A stretch of 64,000 nucleotides of DNA from Austropuccinia psidii (taxonomy: Eukaryota; Basidiomycota; Pucciniomycetes; Pucciniales; Sphaerophragmiaceae). Positions 11,344-21,910 of the stretch are shown here, piece after piece. Every line of letters starts with the position of its first letter. Position 1 is the first letter of the stretch. The position numbers were made by a program, and so were the translations under genes. The notes beneath the pieces are model-generated. The model made no database searches and had not been told where the DNA came from. It was given only the letters and a program-made list of their open reading frames with translations. Location of the stretch: positions 22,363,499-22,427,498 of the forward strand of contig JALGQZ010000015.1 in the NCBI GenBank assembly GCA_023105745.1, given 5' to 3'.

Positions 11344-11469
11344 TGTCAGGCTGGGTCTATGATAAAGTGATAATAACAGTATATACAGTTTTAAATATGA
11401 CTTTGACATGGATAAAAAATGGTATGTTGGATGTCATGCTAGTGCTCCGTTTTGAGTCACAGGCTGACA
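11344..11469 (-). repeat. Y 5' LTR: short hybrid (d2 head, D tail)
   Basis: Only 126 bp. On the minus strand it starts with a d2-type head (TGTCAGCCTGTGACTC, then GACATCCAACATACCAT) of about 52 bp. It then switches at a run of T to the D-type LTR tail (TATCCATGTCAAAG.. to AGCCTGACA). The joint lies at a shared TTTTATCCATG-like stretch. A d2 U3 joined to a D U5 is what reverse transcription of an RNA starting in D and ending in d2 would give, here with most of U3 deleted. Confidence 0.75.
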
Positions 11470-12536
11470 AAGTTGGCTAACCTGAGCCTATTTTGGCCCC
11501 AGTCTCAACAATCCCAAAATGGCCCAGAAAGGTTTCCCCTCAATTCAGGGGAAGAACTCTCCTTCACCAATGTACTCCATACCCAAGGATCCAGGAATGG
11601 TGCCTATATGGTATAATATACCATTATGCACCAATCTTGCTCAGAAATCCAAAGTTGATGTTTTCAGGAAAAAATTATGCCTTTTAAATTAAAGTCTCCA
11701 AATCCATCACCCATTTTGAAAGAAGTCTTTTCAGTCATTCACCCTTGCAGTCCCTGGCGGCTACCAGAAGACCATTTGAGCACCCAACCACCTGGCCCCT
11801 CAGGAGTTGGTTTGTATTTTCTTTTCACGATTATTCAAAGGTTAATTTAAAGAGGTTATCAATCAGTCAATCAGTCGTAAATACATCAAGTACTTCAGTA
11901 TACTTTGGAAAACTCAATTGGTCCATACAGGCTGTATTCAAGCAAGCTGTATGGCCTTGGCCCTTTTGGCCTAATTCATATTCCACTGTGAGAATTCAGT
12001 GAAACAGTTCATTTCCCAATATGGCCAGATCTGTATTGTCCCAAAGCAGTCAATACAGCTGGGTGATCAACCCTTGAGGATTAGTCTTCACCTTTTCACA
12101 TATACTGGCCACCTTTTCTTCCCTGGGGATGTTTTCCCCAGTTAATTAATATATTGGATTCATTTCTATCCTTTTTTTCTCTTCATTTATCAAAGCAAAT
12201 CTTGATAATCCTAAGTCAGTAATTTGCACCATTTCTTCTTTGCCTGTCAGTGGATATTGGTGGTCATATTCTTTACTAATTCCATTGTTAATTCTGCAAG
12301 GTTGAAACAGTGGATTGAGGATTCATTTGGTAGGATATTTGTCCTTTAGCTTGCTATTATTCTTTTGGCCATTGGATTCCTTCTTTATTTTATCTTTGGC
12401 ATATTTTTCCTTACTATTATTCTTCTTTAAAGAAATATAATCCTTGTTATTTCTTTATTCTTTTGGAGCCCCCCAAGTGAGTTCTTGATTTCTGGGTGCC
12501 CGGCCACTCTTGTTTTCAACAAGGGCCCCTGTGACA

Positions 12537-13988
12537 GTAACTCAAGCAGTAATTCACTGTGGTTAAAGATATCCAAATATGCAGAGCAAACTCAAAAGCA
12601 GTTTTCAGAGCTCCAAGAAAGCTATTTGAGGATGGAAAAGTTAACAGAATCAATGGAAAACATAGTCAAAACCCTCTAAAAGGCCATGATCAATTGAGCA
12701 AAGCCTCGGAGGTAACGGATAAAAGACTAAATCAAATCTTTGAAGAACAGAACCCCTGCAAAAGGGACAGCAATTGTCTGGATAAAGACTTAAACAAATT
12801 GTTTAGTGTCTACCAAAACGTGAAGCCCCAACCACAAGGCAATGTTTTGGATAATATATACCACCAAGGCGACATCAAACCAGATGCCTTGTTGGAGAAT
12901 AAGGAAAGGGCTCCATCTCAATACAAAGATGGAGCTGAAATGTCTTATTCTGAGAGAGAAGCGTTGACAAAGCTTCCAGAGGCCTCAAGCTGGCCGAAAT
13001 GCTCTTGCACAGGAAAATATAATGATATGGAGCTCATTGATTTTATTGATAGACTCTTAATTGATGTACCAAGAATACCAGATTATTGGATGACTGCTAG
13101 ATTCAATACAACATTCAAAGGAAATGCTATCATTTGGTAAACAGAAATGAAAAAAATCCATGGCAGAAGAAACCGGCCATGGTGGAAGAGCCAAATAATC
13201 CAAAAGTACAGAAATGGTACTTGGATAGGGCAAAAGACCATGCCATTTCAAAATGACAAATACTGTGTGGACAAAGATCCATATTAGTGGTTTCCTAGAA
13301 AGTCAAAAAGACTCAAAGCCATTGATCCTCAAATGAATACTCATATGAGGAATGAAAAACTCCTGACACAAATTCCAGGTGAACTAGAGAATGCAGCAAA
13401 ATGCAGATGCAACCAAATTTGCACTCTATGTGACATTGCAAACACCTTACAACATATAAGGAAAAGAACACACATAGGGAAATATTTCCAATATAGAAGC
13501 AGTAGTCTCAAAGAGAAAAAACCTTTCAGGGTGGACTTAAAAAATAAACTCAAAGAAAGAGTGGCAGAAGTTACCAAAAAGAAAAACTATTATCACTCTT
13601 GTGGGTCAACAGACCACTATGCTAATAGCTTTCCAAAGGCAAAGAAGAAAGTCTATGCCATTGAACAAGTCCCGGAAGAAGAATCTCCAACAGAGGATTC
13701 TGAATCAGCCTCTATGGGTGATTCCATCAGAGAACAATCTGATTATGACCTATACCCAAGGGAAGAACTCCTAGCGGAATAACAAGAGGAAAAACCACTG
13801 GATATTCAGGGCATACAGTTGGAAGCAGGAATTCCACAGGAAACTGCAAATAAGAACTTGTGTAAACACACACAAGATTCAAAGGCATTCCTAGTTACAC
13901 CAACTAAAGGAATGGCATACATACATGGAACATCCACAAAGATAACTGTTTGTATTGACAATGATCAACACCCATTGATCATTGGCAG
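12537..13988 (+). pseudogene. D gag, C-terminal part, to the protease start (broken)
   Basis: Continuation of D Gag after LTR G: SSSNSLWLKISKYAEQTQKQ, then a one-base frameshift near 12679. From there one frame runs to 13988 with stops at 13138-13140, about 13285 and 13780-13782. The capsid-like region holds IDRLLIDVPRIPDYW and the WWKSQIIQKY motif. The zinc knuckle is broken: at HSCGSTDHYANSF the first Cys is Tyr and the last is Phe. The frame ends at PLIIGS, where the protease DSG motif should be; its Asp codon is already Gly, and element E splits the motif there. Confidence 0.8.
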
Positions 13989-16095
13989 TGTGGTATTCCA
14001 TACCTTTTTACCAGTTTCGGGAAATTTTTTGAAAATTAAAAGTTTGAAAATCAAGATCACAATGAATAATTCAGGAAATCAACACTCAAAGGACATGATT
14101 GAAAAATCACACACACCCAGGAACAACCTCAATAGTAGGGAGTAATGGAAGAATTTAGCATTGATAATAGAAATAACCAACATATTTCTACAATTAAATG
14201 AAAAATAGGGGAATCCAATCTTATGGAATTATACAAGAAAACCTACATATAAGCCTTACAGAATCAATAATAGGATTAATACATACAGAAACTCAAAATT
14301 ACATAGGAAAAGTAACATTGTAACATTATACTAACTCTAAATCCATCAGGAAGATTATATCACTAAGAATCCAATACATCAAAAATTAATAAATGATATA
14401 GTTCATATGACACAAGGATCATCTGAAAGTATCAAATTCATCTCAATAAATGAAAATCCACTAAAAATTAAAAATTACACAACAATACAGGAGCCCAAAT
14501 AAGACTTGTGCAGTCCACATGCAGAAGATCTGGACATTACACAGCCACAGGATTATTAAAATTCAACTCAATTGAAATTCAACTAGCTGCATGCAAGGAA
14601 AATACACTAAAACTGTAGAGTGAACAGAAATTCCAGTAATCAAAGATTAAAACTCAAGAAGATATCCCCACATTACACAGCATGATCACCCGGATCTAAA
14701 TGAATATTACGAACAAATTACACATGGGCTTATTCACATGACACCATCTTCATCCTTGACTCACCAGAATTAATTCCTCAAGGCTGTGTAAGCTGACTAA
14801 AGCAGTGTAAAGGAGGAGTCATCTGATACTTTTATCAAAAACCCCACCAAACAAAAAACATCTCAATCTTCATTTTGACCAAACAAATGGTGAAAATATC
14901 TCAGTCATATGATACCATTCCCAATTTTACACACTAGAATTAATCTCTCAAGGCTGTGCAAGATTACTAATGCAGTATGATAGATAGGTCATCTGACTTT
15001 TTTTACAAAAATCTACACCAGCAAAATTATCTCAAGGGCAAGAATAAAACTTTACATGGAGAGCCCATGGGTACTTCCCACAACATAAAAGGAGGCCTCT
15101 GTCTCTCATTTTCTTGTGTTTCCTCATGCAAATAATTATATACCAAGAAGGAGAATAATTATCCATCCCTTACTCATAGATTAATCTAGAAATTATTGTT
15201 ATTAAATTGCACTAAATAGTGGTTTATAAATAGCTATAGTTAACAGTAAGTCTGAAAATATTATAGGTTCGTCTCTGAGTTAAATCCTCATATTAAAACA
15301 AATTAAAAGAAATATTATTCTACTCTTCTCACTAGAAGGCAAGTCATTATTCTTATTACTTATCAACATAAAAAAATATCAAACAAAGTTACACATTAGT
15401 AGTTTCATTAAGCTTACTATTAACAGCTCTTATTATCTATTACCATCCCCCTTATCATCAATTATTACTATTATAAGTAGTAATCAAACTATAAACCTTC
15501 ACCAGTATTCTTTAAAAAAAACATATAGTGGTTTTATTATATATAATGCGTATTAGCTATACAGTTATTATTATCACATATATATTTAACATATTATCAA
15601 AATTATTTATCAATTAAACTTATTTAAAATATTAAACAATATTATTACATATTCTCACTTATATAAAATACTCTCATATTAAACTATTATCCATTAAAAA
15701 AAATACATTTAACAAAGAAATCCAATTAAATCACCACTCAGTACTATTACATCTACTATATATTTTACCCAATTATTACTTTATTATCGTAAAATCACAT
15801 ACAAATTTATCTTTTGAAATATTACATATAAATTAGTATTATTATTTTATCATTAGTCTGATTATTGAATAGGTCTGATAGAGACTGCTGAAAAGTCTTC
15901 TCTAGTTGTAAAGCCACAATCTTGAATATTGATTTGTGAGCTCTGTAGGGAGATTTTTTAGTATATTCAGAGGGGCAGCTAAAACACCATTAGCACTCTT
16001 GGTTACAGGATTATTTCAGCAATTCAAAACTGTTTACCTGTTATTTCCCCCTCAAGGACTGCCTTATCCAATCCCAGACTAAAAGGAGTTCCACA
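13989..16095 (+). repeat. E 5' LTR
   Basis: 2107-bp AT-rich LTR from TGTGGTATTCC to GGAGTTCCACA. Its last 310 bp (15786-16095) repeat at 21601-21910, which fixes the 3' limit of the element. Nothing coding is visible in it. The stretch 14150-15780 is noncoding LTR body. Confidence 0.85.
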
Positions 16096-16097
16096 TC

Positions 16098-16114
16098 TGG
16101 TGTCCCAACAGTGG
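16098..16114 (+). other. E primer-binding site
   Basis: TGGTGTCCCAACAGTGG starts two bases after the LTR end. It begins with the TGG expected to pair with a tRNA CCA end and is followed by leader sequence, a classical PBS layout. It differs from the PBS-like site of D, Y, Z and C, so E uses another primer. Confidence 0.7.
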
Positions 16115-16495
16115 CCTTTCAACTTCAAAATTCAACAATCACTCAATAATCAAGAAAGAAGATAATCAAATCAACATAACTCACAAAAAATAATTATAAT
16201 TATCAAGAATTAACCATCAACACTCTCATACAATCAGGAATCTGGAAACAAATCCCATTCCAAATAATCATCACCATCACAATCCTCAAATCAATCATAT
16301 CATTTTTATTATCCAGTAAAAGAAGGAACACCAGAAAATCAAACACCCAAGGATATTGATTTACTCATTTCAACACCAAGAACAGAACAAGAGGAAAAGG
16401 AAGAAGTAAGGAAATTTTTCTTCAAGTTAATTCAAGAAGCAAGGAAAAACAAGAGAAGTACAAAAGAATTTAAAGGATTGGTTTATCAAGTATAA
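16115..16495 (+). other. E leader
   Basis: AT-rich leader between the PBS and the first ATG of gag (16496). No coding frame of note and no other repeat was seen. Confidence 0.5.
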
Positions 16496-19104
16496 ATGAA
16501 TCAACAATCAACATCTGACTTACCAACATTACCTGAAGACACTGTATAAGGACAGTATGTGGAAGAAAGTGAAGAGGAAGATCAAACAGTACAAAAACAA
16601 AGTCTTATGAAACAAATGCACAATTTATTATCAACACAAAGTAGAAAGAAAGGAAAAATAATGGAACAAACATCTTACACACCTGGAGCTAGTCCAAGTG
16701 AACCCACATTACCAAGGATGTCAGGCCTGAAGACTCACCAATATCCACTACACCTGGCCCTAGAGCAACATCCACCCCCAAAACAGAACAAAGATCACAG
16801 AGTATCCCAAAGGAAGTATTTCTAACTACACCAAACCATCCAAGTCCATTACAAAAGGAAATTCCTAAGGTAACATCTCCTATTGTTAAGATAAGAGCTA
16901 AATATTATAATGTTGTTTTTGATGGTAATGAAGTAGAAAAATTCATAAAGAGAGTGGAAGCAGCAGCTGAAATTGAAGGAGCTAGTGGAGAAGATATACC
17001 CAGACAAGTTATTTTTATGTCAGCATCTGAAGAAGTTAAGGAGAAAATTGAAGGAATGCAAGGTTATGAAGAGAAGAACTGGACAAAACTCAAAGAAGAA
17101 CTTACTACAGAATGGGGAAGAGTAGAGCTAGAGGGGAGATATACACAAGAATCTTTGGAGAAGCTTTTCAATAATATCAAAAGAGCAGGAGGAATTAGAA
17201 ACCTAGCTGAATACAAGAGATTTCTTGGAGAATATGAAAAGATAACAAATTATCTGTATAAATATGGATACATTAGAAGGGAAGTTGAGCACAATGAAGA
17301 GCTCTATGCCAGTCTTTCAACAGAAATCAGGACCTCCATAATTAAGCAAATGAGAAGAGACAAGGTAATTATCCAAGCAAGGGATGGTGGATATATTGTA
17401 CCAGAAATGAAAGTATTAAAGAGCTATATAGAGCAAGAGCTAGAAGCTGTGATCATATCAAGGGACAGAGCTGAAGACACAACCTCCCATTATGGATTAA
17501 ATCAGCCACAACCAAAGAAAGTAAAATTTGAAGATGACACCATGGAAAATGCCTTAAATCAACTAAAGGAGCTTAATAATAAAATTAAAGAACAACAAAG
17601 ACCCAGGATTCAGGATCAAGAAGAAAGGAAAGAAATGAAGGACTTCATGAAGCAAATTAAGGAAATAACAGAAGCAGTAATACTTCAAAGTAAAACAGGT
17701 CAGGTACTAAAGCAAGAAAATCAATCAAGGTACCCAAAGGACAACTTACCACCTTTTTCACAAAGGAATATTCCTTATACACCAGCACAAAACATACCAA
17801 AACCCTATATCAAATGTTATTACTGTTTGGAGGAAGGAAATTCAGTGAAGAGATGCAATTAACTTTTTGATGATCAAAATAAGAAATGGGTCAGCAGACA
17901 AGGAGGTGGGTTTTTGTTTCCCAATTGGCAAAGAGTTCCAACTGATGGGAAAATATCTCAAAAGAAGTTAGTGGAAGAATTTGCAAAAGAACAAGAAGAA
18001 CTTACCAAGATAAGAAAAGAAAATGAAGACAAAGAATCAACACATCAACCAAAAGAAGTAAACATGATACAAGTAAAGAAAAATGGCATTGCAACAGCTA
18101 TAGCCAAAATTGAAGATTGGGGAAGCTGGCAGCCACCAACCATATCCTCAGCCAATGATCCATTTCTCAATAATTATGGATTGAGAAACACCAAACAAAG
18201 ATCCTCAAGAAATGAGCATCCAACTCAAGAACCAACAAAGTCATTACCAAAAACAATGGGAACACAACTCAAAAAGAAGCTCAACATACGTGGAGCCTAT
18301 ATTGAAGATGAACATGGTACAGTGGAAAAAACAATTATTCCCACTAAATTCATGAAACTTAAAGAGCTAAAGAAGGAAGAAGGAGTTATCCCATAAGTTA
18401 AAGAAAACCAGCATTATGGAAAGAAGCAGGAATTGACTCAAAATACCATTAAAAACAAGGATATCAAGCAAGAACATACAGAATTTCAAGAGGTTATGAC
18501 TCAAATTATCAAAAGGGTTTTGGCTCAGAAAATAACTCTCACCTTAGAACAAGTTCTTATCATGTCACCCAAAGTTATCAACCAGCTTCAAAATTTGACA
18601 ACAGAAGAAAGAAACTCAATCAACTCACTTGAAAGAAAAGAAATTCAAACCAAAGTCATAAACAATCATTTAGGAGATTATGAACAGCCCAAATTAGACT
18701 ATGCCTGTCCATTGGCATTTATGCAAGTGTACCTAGGTGAAGAAGGTCATAAAATAATGGCATTGGTAGATACAGGATCAGAATTGAACATAATACCAGA
18801 TGATTCAGCAATAAAAGCAGGACTCACCACAAGATGTCTCAACATGAATTTAAGAGGGATTGGTGGTCACTTTACCTCAATTGTTGGGTTAGCAGAATTT
18901 ACCCCAATTACTTTAGTCACTGGGGAAGAAAGAAATATACATCTTTTTGTAGCAAGAGGAGAAGTTCACACAGTATTGGGAAGGCCTTTCCTTGCAGACA
19001 ATAACATAATATTAGACTTTTCTCAACAGAAAGGGGAAATATTCAGTTATATAGAGCCAGATGGAAGAAGACTTTGCTTACCAATTTGTTCACCACAAAA
19101 GTAG
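16496..19104 (+). pseudogene. E gag-protease polyprotein (stops and a frameshift)
   Basis: The start chosen is ATG 16496. A TAA follows at 16547-16549, and a frameshift near 16800 moves the reading to the frame that carries the rest. From 16954 the Gag is a long charged protein with a capsid-like region (VEKFIKRVEAAAEIEGA; LFNNIKRAGGIRNLAEYKRF). The zinc knuckle CYYCLEEGNSVKRC has Asn for His. A TAA at 17860-17862 and another at 18394-18396 lie in the same frame. The protease follows: ALVDTGSELNIIPDDSAI keeps the catalytic DTG near 18770, with the later hydrophobic-Gly motif VLGRPFLADN. Only a few lesions are present, so E died fairly recently. Confidence 0.8.
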
Positions 19105-21106
19105 GATGGAGAGAAAAAACACCAGCAGGAATGGAAACATGTGCAGTCTCTAAATTGGAAGATTGGAAAGAATTACCAGTAGAGAAGGAACCAAGTTCCA
19201 ACAATCAGGCAATTTCAGAACAACATCCTCAAGTATTTAAGGAAGAAGGAATAAATGAATCTAAAGAAAAAGTGGAAATGAAAGTGTAATTATCCTCAGA
19301 AGATATTAAGCCAAAGCCTAAAGAAATAAATCCTACAGGAATTACAATCCCAAGAACAGAAAATGAAAATACTTGTAACCAAATATCTCAAGCCAAAAAC
19401 AGTGATAATTTCAAGAATCATGAATACATCAGAAGAAAACCACTCACTAAGTTCCTCTCACCTATCAAAGCATTAAAGTACCTTTCAAAAGGAATATTCA
19501 AAAATAAATGGAAATCAAGTGTAAAATCAGTTATGTCAATAATTAATATCACAGTGTGAGAAAGGAATTTGCACTCTAATTCTAATACATCCGCATTAAA
19601 TTCCTTAAAAGAAATCTCTCTCAAACACAAAATTACCATAAATAAAGATCTCAAACATCAAGACCACTCTTTAGTTCAGGACGAAAGTATTAGCTCAACT
19701 TCAAAGCCTAAAGAATCTGAAGAATTAAACAAAGAATTGGAATATATCATGAAAAATCAATCAAAAAATGGAAATTATTATGGTCAAGCCACTTTTAACA
19801 AAGCATCCAGAAAACCCAACATAAAAAATAATGGGGATAAAGATAAATCACTCTCACCACAAGAAGTAACCAGTCCACCAATTTGATTTTCAAAGTTACT
19901 CAAACCAGAAGCATAACTCAAAAATGACAATGATGAAATTCAGAAGCTTCATCTTTTCCCCTCAAATATGGTAAACATTGACCCAAGGCTTATTATGGAA
20001 AATAAAGATATTATCAAACAAAACCTCAATAAGTGAAAAACTGAAATAAGAAAATCGGAACAAGAATTGGCAAAAGAACTTACTCAAGAGCCAAAAAAAG
20101 AATCAGATACTTATTTTTCCAAAGAAAATAACCTATTTCATATCCATACACCCAAAAAGGATCCAATATTCCTACAATATCCTCAACACTTTAAAGCTTT
20201 CCACCCAAGCAGAGAGTTGAATAAGGAAATCCAACCTGCAAATAAAGCTATCAAGGAAGTGGTAACTGTAGAAAAAGAAAATAAAATTACCAAAAATAAA
20301 GATTTAAATAACTCAAGACCTGAAGATTCTACTGACACCAGAAAGCATATAGAAAGCAATTTCATGGAAAGCAAACCACATCCAAATAGAATGTGTAGTT
20401 CAAATCCTATAAAATACTCTCCTAATTCCAAAGAAGAAGACTCACCTACCCCACAATATCACTCTGATAAATATAATCCAAACTTGAGTTTGGAAGCAGA
20501 TTGCTTTTCTTTGGAAAAAGCCAAGGAAAGCCAAATGAACAAAAATGAAGAAATAACTGAAGAAATCAGTAACAGACAACAGAAAAAGGATCAAGAAGCT
20601 TTATTAAAACAAGAAAATATTGAAGAACTTGAAGCAGATGGATTTTACTTACAGAAGACCAATTTCCCTGGGGAGGCTATACCAATTGGCAGCCTCTGAG
20701 GAATGAAAATTGCAACCTGGAACTTTGCAAAATTACTGAACAAGATTATCAATGCTCAGTTTAGCATGTAAAGTTGCTAGAAGGGATAAGAAAAGCACCA
20801 AATGAAGAAAATTATATTAAGAAGGAAAAGCTCACCAAGGAAGATAGGGAATTTTTTTGGATTACTCAGAACAAGAAGATATGCCCAAATTTGCAAGCCC
20901 ATTTGGAAATGCAATATCAAATTTCAACACAAAATGAGGACTGGGAAGAGAACAACAAAAAAAATGAAAAAAACTTATCATGAGTATTTAAGTGATGAAG
21001 AAGAATTGCAAGATCAATATATCAATAATGAAAGAAGAAATGAGCTTGCAGCTAAGAAGGCCAAATTCAAGAATAATCTTGGCAACAAATGTTCATATCC
21101 TCAATG
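19105..21106 (+). pseudogene. E second reading-frame region, unknown protein
   Basis: Where a Gypsy element should have RT, E has about 2 kb of reading frames of unknown kind. One frame dominates from 19074 to 20699, with a few stops (near 19287, 19558 and 19885). A further piece (20802-21106) is in another frame. The protein is very rich in Lys, Glu, Asn and Ser and low in hydrophobic residues, with no catalytic motif I recognise. The stretch LEADGFYLQKTNFPGEAIPIGSL near its end has a faint counterpart (GDGYIFSNGG..WWSEFP) in the E relative at 42.2 kb. It may be a linker or accessory protein left after loss of RT and integrase. Confidence 0.45.
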
Positions 21107-21600
21107 AGTTTTTATAATAATAATTTTCCTTCTTTTTTATCTCATGAATTTTAGTCTTATTTGAGTCTCAATTATCCATATATAAAAAAAGAAAAAGAAA
21201 AAAAACAATTTTTGCCTCTCTCTTCTTGCTTATAAATAAATCTCCTTATATGTATTGCATATTATCCTTTGGGCATTTTTGGTGTCATTGCATCAAAGTC
21301 TTCTGGAGACTTAACTTTATCTCAGTGTTTCATATATCATTAGAACAGTATCATGTTTTACTTGTTCAATCTTTTTTTTAAAAAAAAAAAATAAAGTAAA
21401 ATTAAAATAAAATAATAAAAAAATAATAATAATAATAATACTAATCCAAGTATGGGGCATTCAACCCAGCTAGAGAAACACATCAGGCCAAGGGAGACTT
21501 TTCATCGAGACAGAAAACCTAAATAATAATGATTTAGACATAGGATAGTAATAGAGATTCAGAGATAGGCTCTACAGCATAAGAAGCGACTAGCCAAAGT
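21107..21600 (+). other. E 3' noncoding part with (AAT)n tract
   Basis: AT-rich DNA with A-rich patches and a simple AAT repeat at about 21395-21440. The head of the 3' LTR (first ~1.8 kb) and any purine tract should lie here but are missing, so a deletion ends at 21600/21601. Confidence 0.55.
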
Positions 21601-21910
21601 ATCCTAAAATCACATACAAATTTATCTTTTGAGATATTACATATAAATTAGTATTATTATTTTATCATTAGTCTGATTATTGAATAGGTCTGATAGAGAC
21701 TGCTGAAAAGTCTTCTCTAGTTGTAAAGCCACAATCTTGAATATTGATTTGTGAGCTCTGTAGGGAGATTTTTTAGTATATTCAGAGGGGCAGCTAAAAC
21801 ACCATTAGCACTCTTTGTTACAGGATTATTTCAGCAATTCAAAACTGTTTACCTGTGATTTCCCCCTCAAGGACTGCCTTACCCAATGCCACACTAAAAG
21901 GAGTTCCACA
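21601..21910 (+). repeat. E 3' LTR, last 310 bp
   Basis: Repeats 15786-16095 with few differences and ends in TTCCACA. The rest of the LTR is deleted. The D protease sequence resumes at 21911 (GTAGTGGTGCAAACTGC). Confidence 0.85.

Larger units (their letters stand above)
3796..11418. repeat. Giant palindrome: two ~3.8-kb inverted arms with 17-bp loop
   Basis: The left arm is 3796-7591, the right arm 7609-11418, and the loop 7592-7608. The arms match along their whole length, with scattered substitutions and a few indels; for example the left arm lacks about 10 bp near 5915 that the right arm has near 9290. Identity looks to be in the high nineties but was not computed. The arms hold the D leader, gag N-terminal part, the head of LTR G and a complete d2 LTR, against the reverse copy in element Y. 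A transcript across it could fold into a very long hairpin. Confidence 0.93.
7609..11469 (-). mobile_element. Composite element Y, minus strand, inside G
   Basis: Y is flanked by a perfect 5-bp TSD, AAGTT (7604-7608 and 11470-11474), so it entered as an integrase-type insertion. Read on the minus strand it holds a short hybrid LTR (11469-11344), a PBS-like site, the D leader, the D gag N-terminal part, the head of LTR G (9570-9113) and a complete d2-type LTR (9112-7609). It therefore carries the junctions D/G and G/d2, including the copied TSDs GTTAC at 9571-9575 and GGGAC at 9113-9117. It must derive from this locus, or a copy of it, after d2 had inserted. Confidence 0.85.
5638..12536 (+). 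mobile_element. Solo LTR G in D gag, itself split by d2 and Y
   Basis: G starts TGTCACAACC at 5638 and ends CCCCTGTGACA at 12536, giving a 7-bp terminal inverted repeat (TGTCACA/TGTGACA). It is flanked by a perfect TSD, GTAAC (5633-5637 and 12537-12541). Its own pieces are 5638-6085, 7597-7603, 7604-7608 and 11475-12536, about 1.5 kb in all. No coding region of G remains, so it is a solo LTR. Removing it restores the reading of D gag from ..SESN to SSSNSLWL. Its last 450 bp resemble the LTR of element B, including a CCCCAGTTAATTAA-type block. It is unusually rich in GGCC. Confidence 0.88.
13989..21910 (+). mobile_element. Element E: Gypsy-type element without RT or integrase, inserted in D
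   Basis: E runs from a 5' LTR (13989-16095) to a truncated 3' LTR (21601-21910). The LTR ends are TGTGG..CCACA. The flanks GCAG (13985-13988) and GTAG (21911-21914) look like a 4-bp TSD with one mismatch. Inside are a good PBS, a gag-protease reading frame with a few stops and a second, unknown reading frame region. No RT, RNase H or integrase motif is visible, so it would have depended on another element for mobility. Confidence 0.85.

Noticed and set aside
3796..11418. Assembly artefact as the cause of the palindrome
   Set aside because: Not excluded, but unlikely: the arms differ by many small changes, and both inner and outer borders show clean 5-bp TSDs.
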